From Porphyromonas crevioricanis (GTDB lineage: Bacteria; Bacteroidota; Bacteroidia; Bacteroidales; Porphyromonadaceae): DNA of 53,299 nt. Position 1 is the first letter of the stretch. Every line of letters begins with the position of its first letter. The stretch is taken from the NCBI RefSeq assembly GCF_900167225.1, contig NZ_FUXH01000013.1, positions 1 to 53,299 of the forward strand, given 5' to 3'. Of the stretch, positions 44,880 through 53,299 are shown piece by piece. The position numbers and the translations under genes are program-made. The notes beneath the pieces are model-generated. The model was not told the DNA's origin and ran no database searches. It saw only the letters and a list, made by a program, of their open reading frames with translations.

Positions 44880-46124
44880 TTAGAGTACATTCTTCAGTGC
44901 AAGTACTCGACTCATCTCGTTGAAAACGATCATATAGCCTTCATCTACACCCATGCCTGGTTTGGCCAAATACTGTACAGGCTGTGTAGCCATGGCAATA
45001 TGTGCGCATATTTCTGCCGAGCGATTTGTTTCGTTACAAGTACCGCCCAGATAGGCTCCCATCTGGTGATTCTTGCAGTAGATAACGGCTTCAATGGCAT
45101 TATTGATACCGCCAAGGTCGGGGGTCTTGATTTGAGCCATGTGTCCGGCTTTGGCCTCTGTGAAGTCGATGATATCTTCCAAGGTATTACACCACTCGTC
45201 TGCAACGATTTCGGCCTTGATTCCTTTGCTTTCCATTAGTCGGCGTATCTCGGCCAAAGCTTCTATCTGAGCTTGTTTTTCTCCCATATCTACGGGGCCT
45301 TCTACTCGAAGTTTGAAAGGAGCAGCCACCTTCTCCAATTCTCCGATATAGTTGGCAATATTTTCGAAGTTGTTGTCAAAGACAAGCCCCAAAGTTCCAT
45401 ATACATCAATGTGGATGGTAGGATTATAGCTTTCAAAAGGCTTGTTATTCAGAATACGGTTACGCAGCCACTCGAGGTAGGCAACTATTTTTTCTCCCTT
45501 GAGACCAACTTTCTCTTCCACATGGTTGAAAAGAGCATGAGGCAGTACCTCGGCACCTTTCATGATCATTTTGTCTGCATTCTGGTAACGATCATCACCA
45601 GACTGAGAGAAGATGGGGATTAGCTTATCGGAGACTGTCGTGCCATATTCATCGGCAACGACTTGTGCCATAAGCTTGTGTTGGCTCTTGGCTACGGCAT
45701 CTAGACAAGCCTGTGTCACACCATAACGGATTGCTGTATGATAAATCTTACCAGTGGATGGACTTACGTGCTTGTCCACGATATTGGCCATTTCACGGAA
45801 ATTGGTGATCTCACGACCCTCGTATAGAGGAGCAATCTCTTTTTCTATGATGGGGATAAAGTTCTCAGCAAGAAATAGTGGATCTCGACCTCCGGCTCCT
45901 GAATATTGTACAGCGGCACAGTCTCCATGTGCTATGCTGCCATCTTCGAGCAGGAAGATTACGGAGATAGATTCACCGGCCTGACGTACAGAGCTGAATC
46001 CTTCGGTTACAGGGCTGCCGGTGTAGAATGCACCATCATTTTTCGCACCCAACTTGATTGCTTTCTGATCGTCAAAGAAGAACCCCGTCTTCCCCGGCGC
46101 ACAAATAACTTTCTTGATCTTCAT
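44880..46124 (-). CDS. mal: Methylaspartate ammonia-lyase
   Basis: 414 residues, family length. Enolase-superfamily barrel: Mg ligands in HIDVYG, RVEGPVDMGEK and IVADEWCNT, the catalytic lysine in HMAQIKTPDLGGINN, and the second-face histidine in VLPHALFN. It removes ammonia from L-threo-3-methylaspartate giving mesaconate, the second step of the route. It follows glmE by 43 nt. Confidence 0.97.
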   Translation of the reverse strand: MKIKKVICAPGKTGFFFDDQKAIKLGAKNDGAFYTGSPVTEGFSSVRQAGESISVIFLLEDGSIAHGDCAAVQYSGAGGRDPLFLAENFIPIIEKEIAPLYEGREITNFREMANIVDKHVSPSTGKIYHTAIRYGVTQACLDAVAKSQHKLMAQVVADEYGTTVSDKLIPIFSQSGDDRYQNADKMIMKGAEVLPHALFNHVEEKVGLKGEKIVAYLEWLRNRILNNKPFESYNPTIHIDVYGTLGLVFDNNFENIANYIGELEKVAAPFKLRVEGPVDMGEKQAQIEALAEIRRLMESKGIKAEIVADEWCNTLEDIIDFTEAKAGHMAQIKTPDLGGINNAIEAVIYCKNHQMGAYLGGTCNETNRSAEICAHIAMATQPVQYLAKPGMGVDEGYMIVFNEMSRVLALKNVL

Positions 46125-46167
46125 GATAGAATGATACTATATTGTGGTATATGTTGTATTACCTGAT

Positions 46168-47619
46168 TTATTTAGGTCTTCCAACCAGGAAGCCCTTGCC
46201 AATGGCATAAACATCGTCTATTACCATGTTGAAGTTTACATCTCGTTTTTCGCTCTTAGCCCTTTCTTCCAGCTTAGCACGATGGAAATCGACCAAATCT
46301 TTGTGTAAAGGCAAATGTCCCATTTCAAGGATTCGTACGGCTCCAAAGTTGTCGCGTGCCGGCATCACTTTGCCTGCATTATAACGACTGGGAGCAAATG
46401 GAATATCGAGGATACCGGCCTCAAATGCACGCACCGTGCCAACGGCGATGTCTCCACCTCCAAGCTCGAGAACTTTTTCCAAAATACACTTGGTCTCTTC
46501 CACAATGATATCTCCCTCGGCTACTACAGCAGGGATAGAGGTAAAGTCTTGGTCACGCAGCATAGAGATAACCTGCTTGGTAGCACGTAATCCCGAAGCG
46601 TTGGCCTCTTTGGTCGGCACACCCATCGCTTCGTGAGGAGTCTTTACAATCACTTTGGTTGCTTTGGCCAAAGCAGCTGCTGCCGAACCCCATGAGATAA
46701 CACCGAAAGCCTTGGCTTCATCTTGAGGGAAACCTCCCATCCACTGGTGGAAGACAGTTGTGATTTTCACCCCTTCGTATCCGAAGCGAGTGAGATACTC
46801 AGCTGTTAGCTGACGCAAAGAGCGAAGTGCAGCTACGTCTTGGATCAAGTTTCCACACTGTCCGTAACCAACTGTGATATCCTTAACTCCCTGTTCAGCA
46901 GCCAATAGGGTTTCTATCACTGCTACGGCATTGGAAATGCAGGGAGGAATAAGTGTACCGGTAAGAGGGCCAAAGGGTTCTCGATTGATCGATACTCCGG
47001 CCTCCTCATACATCCCTACCAATCTGTCTGCATACTGCCAATAGGCAATAGTATGAGCCAAAGAGTGATTTTTGGAATATGGGATATTGTAAGATATACC
47101 ACCACCTTCATAAGAAGTGAAACCTCCTGCAATGGATATTTCTGTAAGAAGACGGGCGTCAGGTGTACCATGACGTACTTGCACTGGATTTTTTAGGCTG
47201 GAGGTAACCCTGCGACAGATATCCACACCATAATTCACGATAGGGAAACCGTTGAGCATAGAACGTCCGCTCTCCTTGCTCTTTTCTATACCAGTTTCCG
47301 CCTCTGTATATCGATTAAGACGAGTATAGCTATCTACTGTAGAGGGAAGCAAATCGGCCCCACCTTCGGTTTCAAGGTACTGAAGTAGCTTGATATGCTC
47401 TGTATAGAGAGCCACACCGGCTCGAGGTTGGATAAGTGTAACTCCAGCCTTGTCTGCTTGTTGCAGCTTGTCTCCAAAGCGTTTTTCCTCAGGAATAGAC
47501 TTCTGATATGCTACGGCCTCCTCAAAGTTGACACCGGCACCTGTAGGCCAATGTTGTAGGATTTCCTTGCGCTCGGCAAAGAAGACATCATCTGATAGCT
47601 TTTTGTTCTTGATTTCCAT
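46168..47619 (-). CDS. glmE: Glutamate mutase epsilon subunit (methylaspartate mutase E)
   Basis: 483 residues, family length. TIM-barrel enzyme with conserved [12 protein letters not shown] near 148, [18 protein letters not shown] near 167, and [16 protein letters not shown] near 215 that bind glutamate and face the B12 cofactor. With GlmS it makes the adenosylcobalamin-dependent shift of L-glutamate to threo-3-methylaspartate. Cytoplasmic. It starts 25 nt after glmL. Confidence 0.97.
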   Translation of the reverse strand: MEIKNKKLSDDVFFAERKEILQHWPTGAGVNFEEAVAYQKSIPEEKRFGDKLQQADKAGVTLIQPRAGVALYTEHIKLLQYLETEGGADLLPSTVDSYTRLNRYTEAETGIEKSKESGRSMLNGFPIVNYGVDICRRVTSSLKNPVQVRHGTPDARLLTEISIAGGFTSYEGGGISYNIPYSKNHSLAHTIAYWQYADRLVGMYEEAGVSINREPFGPLTGTLIPPCISNAVAVIETLLAAEQGVKDITVGYGQCGNLIQDVAALRSLRQLTAEYLTRFGYEGVKITTVFHQWMGGFPQDEAKAFGVISWGSAAAALAKATKVIVKTPHEAMGVPTKEANASGLRATKQVISMLRDQDFTSIPAVVAEGDIIVEETKCILEKVLELGGGDIAVGTVRAFEAGILDIPFAPSRYNAGKVMPARDNFGAVRILEMGHLPLHKDLVDFHRAKLEERAKSEKRDVNFNMVIDDVYAIGKGFLVGRPK

Positions 47620-47644
47620 ACGTAATACGCAGTCCTGCGTCTTA

Positions 47645-49033
47645 TTAGTTGATGGGTACTATTTCTTTTTTCATTATTTCCAGGGCCAGTTCCGGATCTA
47701 TCGCTGAAAGCAAGCCCATGGAGGCAAAGATGTATCTGCGGTCAAGCAGATAACTGGGATTCTTAGGTTTTGTATGCTTCATGCGAGTCGGATCGTATTT
47801 GGCTCCACTAAGGATATAGGCAGCTCTTGGGCTATTGATCAAGACACCTCCGATACCGATTACATAAGGCACATTAGATAAATCTTTACCAGTAAGGGTA
47901 AATACCTGACCCATAGGGGTATACACACTTTCTATTTCGCCTGTATGACGCTCCACAGCCAATGAGATACCAGCTTTTGCAAGAGCCTCTTCTATACGAT
48001 GCTCCACGGTATCTTCCTGTGCCAGTGTGTCGGGATGTTCGGTACAACGAGCGACCCAATCTAAGACCAGAGATTCCTCTATGCCCAGCTCACAAGCTAT
48101 GGCATACACATCTACTTCATCTCCGAGGGCAGAAAGGCTGTATCTCATACCGAGATCCCCTTCTACTGTCCGTTTGCTGTAGGGCTCTTTCAGACCTTTG
48201 ATCATCACCGGTTCCACTGTGGGAGCTCCGTCAGACATGGAGTATATATCCGTTGTGGCTCCTCCCATATCCACAGCTACGATATCTCCTACACCAGGCG
48301 TATGCTTGGTGCCTTTGCTATAAAGTTCACAGCCATTGAGGACAGCTAAAGGAGTTGGGATAATTTCATAACGAGTATTGGCTTGAGCCTCACTCAATCC
48401 TTTTGCCTGAACGATACGAGATATAAACAAGTCTTTGATGCACTGCTTAGCTGGCTCAATGTTGAGTCGGTTGAAAGAGGGCATCACGTTTTCGGTTATG
48501 ACGTAGTTTTTACCCGAAGCTCTGAATATCTCTTCAAGTTCGTAGGATGCTGCTTTGTTGCCGGCAGCTATGATCGAAAAATCTCTGTCTATAGCAACCA
48601 GCCGTCGAGCATTTGCCAATATAACATCCTTATTCCCTCCATCAGTGCCACCACAAAGCAGCACCAAGTCCGGGTTTATTTGGCCAATCTCGTCTTGCTC
48701 GGCTTTGGAAATCTCGAAAGCATAGGTTTTGACAACCTTGGCTCCAGCACTGGAGGCTGCCATACGGGCAGCCTTGCTGGTTAGCTCCGGCACCAAGCCC
48801 AAAGCTACCATCTTGAGACCTCCTGCAGCCGAACTGCAGCAAAGCAATTCGTCATAAACAAAAGGGGCTCCCAATTGCTGCTCCAGCTTAGCCAGAGCGG
48901 ATCGGAAGCCATCCATCACATGTGTCTCAATGGTAGTAAAAGAAGCCCCTGTGGCTACGACTTCTCTCTTCTGTGCATCTATAGCCGTAAGTTTGGTATA
49001 GGTGCTACCGAAGTCTACTGTAAGGTATTTCAT
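47645..49033 (-). CDS. glmL: GlmL/MutL, reactivating factor-like protein of glutamate mutase
   Basis: 462 residues of the ASKHA ATPase fold: [19 protein letters not shown] is phosphate loop 1, [15 protein letters not shown] phosphate loop 2, and [12 protein letters not shown] the adenosine motif. Always encoded between glmS and glmE. Presumed to exchange damaged B12 in the mutase, as diol dehydratase reactivases do. Gap to glmS is 19 nt. Confidence 0.96.
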   Translation of the reverse strand: MKYLTVDFGSTYTKLTAIDAQKREVVATGASFTTIETHVMDGFRSALAKLEQQLGAPFVYDELLCCSSAAGGLKMVALGLVPELTSKAARMAASSAGAKVVKTYAFEISKAEQDEIGQINPDLVLLCGGTDGGNKDVILANARRLVAIDRDFSIIAAGNKAASYELEEIFRASGKNYVITENVMPSFNRLNIEPAKQCIKDLFISRIVQAKGLSEAQANTRYEIIPTPLAVLNGCELYSKGTKHTPGVGDIVAVDMGGATTDIYSMSDGAPTVEPVMIKGLKEPYSKRTVEGDLGMRYSLSALGDEVDVYAIACELGIEESLVLDWVARCTEHPDTLAQEDTVEHRIEEALAKAGISLAVERHTGEIESVYTPMGQVFTLTGKDLSNVPYVIGIGGVLINSPRAAYILSGAKYDPTRMKHTKPKNPSYLLDRRYIFASMGLLSAIDPELALEIMKKEIVPIN

Positions 49034-49052
49034 CGCAACAACGGTTGCCCAA

Positions 49053-49466
49053 TCAGGCTACGCCCAAAATAGCATCGAGGTCTCCTATTGTCTGTTCGAT
49101 TGGCGTTCCGGGAGGATACACCTTGTTAAATCCCATGGCTAAGAACCGAGCTTCTACCTCTTCGAAGTTCTGCTTTCCCACCACCAAATTTCCACCGGCT
49201 AAAAGAGGGATATCTTTCAGTCCCGCTTCATTACACTTTTCTCGCAGTCCGTTACAGTCAATTTCTCCGTGACCGTAAAGCGAGGATACCAAGATCGCAT
49301 CGGCATTGGTCTCTATGGCTGCTTCGATATACTCTTCCTGAGATACCATCACGCCCAGATTCACTACATTGTACCCTGCACCTTGGAGTGCAAACGCAAT
49401 AATCTTGTTGCCCACAGCGTGCGCATCAGCTCCAATGACCCCAATGATCACTGTTTTTCCATTCAT
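49053..49466 (-). CDS. glmS: Glutamate mutase sigma subunit (methylaspartate mutase S)
   Basis: 137 residues. The B12-binding DxHxxG motif is D14-A-H16-A-V-G19 in [14 protein letters not shown]; the SLYGHGE loop and [12 protein letters not shown] follow as in other sigma subunits. H16 is the lower axial ligand of cobalt. First gene of the glmS-glmL-glmE-mal operon. (Not the glucosamine synthase that shares the name.) No cobalamin riboswitch is recognisable upstream. Confidence 0.97.
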   Translation of the reverse strand: MNGKTVIIGVIGADAHAVGNKIIAFALQGAGYNVVNLGVMVSQEEYIEAAIETNADAILVSSLYGHGEIDCNGLREKCNEAGLKDIPLLAGGNLVVGKQNFEEVEARFLAMGFNKVYPPGTPIEQTIGDLDAILGVA

Positions 49467-49568
49467 AAGTTACTTCTTCTAAAAAGAACACACCCAAATG
49501 ACAAATCCGATCGGGGACACACCAAGAGCAAGAATGGTGGCCTCTCGAATTTTCATTTTCACCGGCGA

Positions 49569-49600
49569 CAAAGGTATGTATTATTTTTGCGTCGAAAAAC
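49569..49600 (-). promoter_or_regulatory. Candidate promoter of the glm operon
   Basis: Minus strand TACCTTTG (exact -7 box) with GTTT 20 nt upstream as a weak -33 box. Would give a leader of about 95 nt to glmS. The rest of the spacer up to porV shows no other clear element except the porV box. Confidence 0.45.
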
Positions 49601-50011
49601 TTATTTACAGCATAAAAAGAGGCTTGATAGAAAGGACGAAAAGGACATAAAGTTGGTATTTATTCAATCGGATATGCAAATAGATATTTTTCCTCCATTT
49701 TATCTTAAGAAAGGGACTTAAAAGCAAATACAACCGACCTTGTTGTTTGCTGTTCCATCGACTTATTTTGCTTTTTGCATTTGCATAAACTCCGGATTTT
49801 TCTCCCCTTGTTTTCTGAAAATATAAGCTGTGTGAGTTTTTTTAGACTTATAAACAGATATTTCCCTTATCTCTGCTCCCGCATTTTTGATAAAGACCGA
49901 TATAGAAAAGAGGCTCCTTCAGGATAATGATATTTTTACACCCAAGGATCCAAAACGGTAACAATCTTTGGTGGTACAAAAGCTCCCTCTCCGAACATTG
50001 ACAATAAAGCG

Positions 50012-50019
50012 TACTTTTG
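50012..50019 (+). promoter_or_regulatory. Candidate -7 box of porV
   Basis: TACTTTTG fits TAnnTTTG; about 100 nt before the porV ATG. No clear -33 box. Confidence 0.4.
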
Positions 50020-50122
50020 TGCGTTTATCTCTCGGAAAGAGTCCTGCTCCAAGCAAAGGTTTTTCCAGAGCGTATTGTGATTTTCCTACTATTATAAGAT
50101 ATAGCAACTATTAAAATTGGCA

Positions 50123-51283
50123 ATGAATAAAATCTTTTCTCTCAAATCAGTCCTTTCGCTTCTTGTGGCTGTTGCAGCTATAGGTAGCATTGAAGCGCAA
50201 AATTTACGAACAGTATACACAGCAGTTCCCTCCATGCAAATATCGCCTGATGCCAAAGCGGCTGGTATGGGAGATCAGGGAACCTCAACAACCCCGGATC
50301 CTTATTCACAATTTTGGAACCTCTCCAAGTACTCTTTCATGCAGAGTAAAGCCGGTGTATCTATCTCATACACACCGTGGCTGTCGAAGTTGGTCAATGA
50401 TATCTACCTTGTGCAAGGGGTAGGATACTATATGCCCGGGCAAGATGCTAATCAGGCAATCAGTGCTTCTTTGCGTTACTTCTCTTTGGGGAAGCTGACC
50501 ACTTTCGATGATATGGGGAATTCTTTGGGAGATGCCCAGCCGAATGAATTTGCAATTGACTTAGGTTATTCCAGACAGCTTTCCGAGAGCTTTTCTATGG
50601 GAGTGGCACTCCGATACATCCAAGCAGACAGAAGTCTTCGGGATGGGTCAAGTAAAGGAACTGCTTTTGCAGCCGATGTTGCCGGGTTTTTGCACAAATA
50701 TGTTATGTTGGGGGATGCAGAAAGCTTGTATACCTTCGGGTTCAACATCAAGAATATTGGGACGAAAATCAGCTTTGGGGATAACGCTCGCTCAAGTTTC
50801 ATCCCCACGTCTCTTAATTTGGGGACTGGTCTGCTCTATCCGTTGGATGAGTATAACACAATTGGGTTCAATGTGGAAGCAAATAAGCTTCTTGTGCCCA
50901 CCCCTCCACATAGAGGAGACATGACGGATGAGGAATACCAAAAACAAAGAGACGAATACAGAAACACCAGTTCGATAGCCGGTATTTTCAAAAGTTTTTC
51001 CGATGCACACGGTGGCTTCAAAGAGGAGTTTCAGGAGGTGAATTGGTCTTTGGGGATGGAGTATAGCTATGACAACCGCTTCTTCATTCGTACCGGTTAC
51101 CACTATCAACATCCTGACAAGGGTAACTTATCCTATTTCACGGCTGGAGCCGGATTTAAGATGAATGTTTTCCGTGTGGATGCTTCCTATCTGATTTCTA
51201 CAGTACAGAACAACCCTCTGGACCAAACCCTACGTTTTACATTGGCTTTTGACATGGACGGCATTAGCAATCTTTTGCGTTGA
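50123..51283 (+). CDS. porV: Type IX secretion outer-membrane protein PorV (LptO)
   Basis: 386 residues from ATG 50123 (MNKIFSLKSVLSLLVAVAAI); an in-frame TTG two codons up is ignored. Signal peptide ends SIEAQ. FadL-like barrel with the PorV signature AVPSMQISPDAKAAGMGDQG and SQFWNLSKYSFMQSKAGVSISYTPW; the last strand LRFTLAFDMDGI closes the barrel. PorV picks up T9SS cargo from the translocon and delivers it to PorU. porU, usually just upstream, is not here; the neighbour is the divergent glm operon. ispF follows by 30 nt. Confidence 0.94.
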   Translation: MNKIFSLKSVLSLLVAVAAIGSIEAQNLRTVYTAVPSMQISPDAKAAGMGDQGTSTTPDPYSQFWNLSKYSFMQSKAGVSISYTPWLSKLVNDIYLVQGVGYYMPGQDANQAISASLRYFSLGKLTTFDDMGNSLGDAQPNEFAIDLGYSRQLSESFSMGVALRYIQADRSLRDGSSKGTAFAADVAGFLHKYVMLGDAESLYTFGFNIKNIGTKISFGDNARSSFIPTSLNLGTGLLYPLDEYNTIGFNVEANKLLVPTPPHRGDMTDEEYQKQRDEYRNTSSIAGIFKSFSDAHGGFKEEFQEVNWSLGMEYSYDNRFFIRTGYHYQHPDKGNLSYFTAGAGFKMNVFRVDASYLISTVQNNPLDQTLRFTLAFDMDGISNLLR

Positions 51284-51313
51284 TGTATCTATTTCCAGTA
51301 AAGTTCACATCTC

Positions 51314-51808
51314 ATGTCCTCAAATAACTGTCTTTTCCGAATCGGCTATGGCTATGATGTGCATCGTTTAGAGGCTGGACTCCCTTTGTGGCTGGGTGGC
51401 ATAGAAGTGCCACACACGCACGGTTTGCAAGGGCACAGTGATGCAGATGTCCTTTGTCATGCAATCTGTGACGCCCTGTTGGGAGCTGCAGCTCTCGGTG
51501 ATATTGGTATACATTTTCCTCCTTCGGATGACACATACAAAGGTATTGACAGCAAAATCTTATTGTCAAAGGTGGTAAGTCTGCTATTTGAGGAGGGCTA
51601 TACAGTGATCAATGTTGATGCTACCATATCAGCTCAATGTCCTAAATTAGCTCCTCATATTCCGGCTATGCGTCAGACTTTAGCAGCCATCCTCCGGTTG
51701 GAGATTTCAGCTGTGTCTATCAAAGCAACCACAACAGAGAAATTAGGCTTCGAAGGACGACAGGAAGGGATATCTGCTTCTGCTGTGGCTTTGATAACGC
51801 GGATATAA
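51314..51808 (+). CDS. ispF: 2-C-methyl-D-erythritol 2,4-cyclodiphosphate synthase
   Basis: 164 residues. GYGYDVHRLEAG holds metal ligands D15 and H17, GHSDADVLCHAICDALLGAA the third (H49), IGIHFPPSDDTYKGIDS the substrate loop, and ATTTEKLGFEGRQEGI the C-terminal motif. Step 5 of the MEP isoprenoid pathway, cytoplasmic trimer. Follows porV with a short gap and ends before a strong terminator. Confidence 0.96.
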   Translation: MSSNNCLFRIGYGYDVHRLEAGLPLWLGGIEVPHTHGLQGHSDADVLCHAICDALLGAAALGDIGIHFPPSDDTYKGIDSKILLSKVVSLLFEEGYTVINVDATISAQCPKLAPHIPAMRQTLAAILRLEISAVSIKATTTEKLGFEGRQEGISASAVALITRI

Positions 51809-51870
51809 GCCCCTCAGAAGGCTTATGTCCCCCTCAACAGCCCTTTCCCTTCTCTTTTTTCATAAATTGT

Positions 51871-51917
51871 GATGCCTGTCAAGAGCCCATAATGGCTCTT
51901 GACAGGCATCTTTATTT
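51871..51917 (+). terminator. Intrinsic terminator after ispF
   Basis: A perfect 17-bp stem (GATGCCTGTCAAGAGCC and its complement), 6-nt loop, then TTTATTTT. Ends the porV-ispF transcript. Confidence 0.95.
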
Positions 51918-51985
51918 TGAGAGGATTGAAAGCAAAAGATTGAAGTAAGAGCGATGGATTCTCTCTTACTTTCACTTTCAATTAT

Positions 51986-52147
51986 GAGACCGTTGCACAG
52001 TCTCTGAAAGACTATTTCAATAGCCTTTTTGCTGAACCCTGTAGAACGTGGCAATCATGAAGACATTGAGATCAAGGAAAAAGAGATCATACTCCAAATC
52101 TGAACACCGATAATAATACATCGAGCACCGTATTGTACAACAGTCTC
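51986..52147. repeat. Dispersed repeat family B, copy 3 (MITE-like)
   Basis: 162 bp. The ends are imperfect inverted repeats: GAGACCGTTGCACA at the left and the complement of GAGACTGTTGTACA at the right (12 of 14). A 5' hairpin GAGAC/GTCTC, a CTATTTCAATAG block and a CGATAATAAT block are shared with copies 1 and 2. No coding frame. The ends look like those of small non-autonomous transposons. Confidence 0.65.
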
Positions 52148-52357
52148 AATTCTTTTCTTTCCGGATTGTGCAGTCCCATACATTCATTTCTTATTGGATT
52201 TCTTCGAGCTTATTTGAGTTCTGTATGAATGCCTGATCTGTATTATTATATTTGTATATGTGTTTTTATGTTTCTCTCCTAAGGTGCTTTTAATGCTCGA
52301 ATCAGGGATATTTTGACCCTGTTTTCTCTCCCTTTTTTGAGGTTGAGAGGAGTCACC

Positions 52358-52492
52358 TTTTGCTAACATAGGAGAGAACAAAAATTCTCTCCTGTGAAAA
52401 AAATTGCTCTCTCCTATGTTAGCAAAATTTCTCTCAGGAGAGAATTTTGACCCTCCTGAAATGCCCTATTCATCGGTATTTTGGAAGGTGGC
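52358..52492 (+). repeat. Dispersed structured repeat family A, copy 3
   Basis: The best-formed copy: 22-nt arms at 52358-52379 and 52406-52427 (TTTTGCTAACATAGGAGAGA and its complement) pair at 20 or more positions. The palindrome CTCTCAGGAGAGAA and the stem GAAATGCC/GGTATTTT follow. The rest of the 51.8-52.9 kb gap (52148-52357, 52493-52887) shows nothing else I can name. Confidence 0.88.
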
Positions 52493-52887
52493 TGTGATGA
52501 GTGTAAAAAGGAATGTGTTCTCCTATTCTCAGAGTCTTTTTCTCCTCTGTTTTTTGGGTTTTCACTGCAAGCGAAAGTTTACAAAATATATCATGTTTAA
52601 TAGCGAGAAGAAAGAGGCTTTTGAACTCCAACCCCCTTGTAGATGATTCTTCCAAAAACAGTGAATTCTTTACCTATACCCCAGAAAGAACTCCCTAAAA
52701 ATCTATCTCGCTCTGTACCGATGCCCTACATTGAGACAAAGAGCTAATTTGGGAAGGTGATAACCCAAAATCGTCTTAATTAAAGACCGATGTCAACTCT
52801 TTAGTTACAATCCCAATTGATACGAATCTTATGTAGAATTAACCATGCGTTTATTAACTTGGGGCATTTATAAGGATTATTTTTCTA

Positions 52888-53133
52888 ATGAAATTCTCGA
52901 GGAATAATATTGTCACATTAGTGCCATTCTTGGGAGGGTTGATAGGAGCATTATTTGCTATTTTCGATAGCCTTATTGTTTACATGGATACCGCTCCAAT
53001 AGATGAAATGCTTCTGCAATCATTGCTCAATAGTGTCAGTTTGGACTCCATCCTGAAGATATTCGTATATGCTATGGTCGGGGTTTTGTTGGGCTTTATA
53101 CCCTTTTTCTTCTATTCCCCAAGAGACCGGTAA
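52888..53133 (+). CDS. Small two-helix membrane protein, unknown
   Basis: 81 residues (MKFSRNNIVTLVPFLGGLIG). Two membrane helices, about 9-32 and 56-76, joined by an acidic loop (MDTAPIDEMLLQ), and a charged end FYSPRDR. No family recognised. It ends 67 nt before the first CRISPR repeat; any link to CRISPR is unproven. Coding status rests on its sensible membrane pattern and a clean start and stop. Confidence 0.55.
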   Translation: MKFSRNNIVTLVPFLGGLIGALFAIFDSLIVYMDTAPIDEMLLQSLLNSVSLDSILKIFVYAMVGVLLGFIPFFFYSPRDR

Positions 53134-53199
53134 AGCTATCCAACAGTAAGGAGATTTACTATTTCAAAACTGTTGTGTAGCACTTGAGCTGTTTCCTAT

Positions 53200-53299
53200 T
53201 TTTCAATTCCAATATGGTGCGATTGAGAGTTCATTCAAGTAAATCATACTAACAAAACAATTTGGTTTCAATTCCAATATGGTGCGATTGAGAGAGATG
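53200..53299 (+). CRISPR. Start of a CRISPR array, continuing beyond the window
   Basis: Two repeats at 53200-53229 and 53265-53294 share 29 of 30 nt (TTTCAATTCCAATATGG... ending ATTGAGAG), with a 35-nt spacer between, and a second spacer begins at 53295. The 30-nt repeat, 65-nt period and ATTGARAG-like 3' end suit type I-B or III-B arrays. The 3' handle suggests plus-strand transcription, making 53134-53199 the leader end. The first repeat differs only in its first base. No cas gene is in the window. Confidence 0.9.

Noticed and set aside
49467-49600. Possible cobalamin riboswitch before the B12-dependent mutase operon
   Set aside because: I found no B12-box-like segment or multi-stem fold in the leader; only a plain promoter-like box.
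52404-52646. 80-residue plus-strand frame
   Set aside because: It begins inside repeat A copy 3 and shows no protein-like pattern.

Overview
The window looks like a chromosomal segment of a Porphyromonas species (Bacteroidota, asaccharolytic oral/animal anaerobe). The case rests on PorV and PorZ of the type IX secretion system, a subtype-iii type VI secretion system with a Bacteroidota-type TssD tube protein, promoters of the TAnnTTTG type, starts without Shine-Dalgarno sequences, and a full amino-acid-fermentation operon. The species cannot be fixed from the sequence. P. gingivalis itself is, to my knowledge, not known to carry a T6SS or this glutamate mutase operon.

Layout. 1-5.6 kb (minus): one end of a T6SS locus, hcp/tssD - tssB - tssC - vgrG - unknown - PAAR-like (cut by the left edge), with a degraded ORF behind it. 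6.0-8.4 kb (plus): a secreted TPR/PD40 protein and a nucleoside phosphorylase. 8.5-14.1 kb (minus): an M16 zinc protease and a TonB-dependent-receptor-like protein. 14.1-15.1 kb: gene-free, with two dispersed repeats. 15.1-17.7 kb (plus): a zinc-ribbon membrane protein, an SPFH/SHOCT protein and a small membrane protein, reminiscent of Psp-type envelope-stress modules. A tRNA-Arg(TCT) follows. 18.1-20.5 kb (minus): folB, a CDF metal exporter and an MscS channel. 20.5-24.5 kb (plus): a TPR protein and an AddB-like nuclease. 24.5-28.9 kb (minus): a selenium operon (yedF, selenocysteine-lyase-like csd, DUF3343, selD) followed by nspC (norspermidine/spermidine synthesis). 29.4-34.8 kb (plus): lpdA, glyS, an FKBP lipoprotein, surE and lpxB. 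35.0-39.3 kb (minus): rdgB-porZ-pepC. 39.4-40.6 kb (plus): a YjbR protein and birA.

40.6-41.5 kb is gene-free and holds a solitary CRISPR-like repeat and a 22-bp tandem repeat. 41.5-49.5 kb (minus) is a complete entry into the 3-methylaspartate route of glutamate fermentation: B12-dependent glutamate mutase (glmS, glmL, glmE), methylaspartate ammonia-lyase, an AtuA-like pair of unknown function (DUF1446 + DUF4387), and a two-subunit class I hydratase likely to act as mesaconase. 50.1-51.8 kb (plus): porV and ispF. 51.8-52.9 kb is gene-free with two more dispersed repeats. The right edge carries a small membrane protein and the first two repeats of a CRISPR array that runs out of the window.

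How the parts fit: amino-acid fermentation (glm operon, lpdA, secreted peptidases) supplies energy; PorV/PorZ serve protease export through the T9SS; the T6SS tail and the CRISPR array are the contact-weapon and phage-defence components. Gene-free stretches are dominated by two families of structured dispersed repeats. The least-explained parts are the T6SS gene between vgrG and the PAAR-like gene, the SPFH trio, the DUF1446/DUF4387 pair, and repeat family A.
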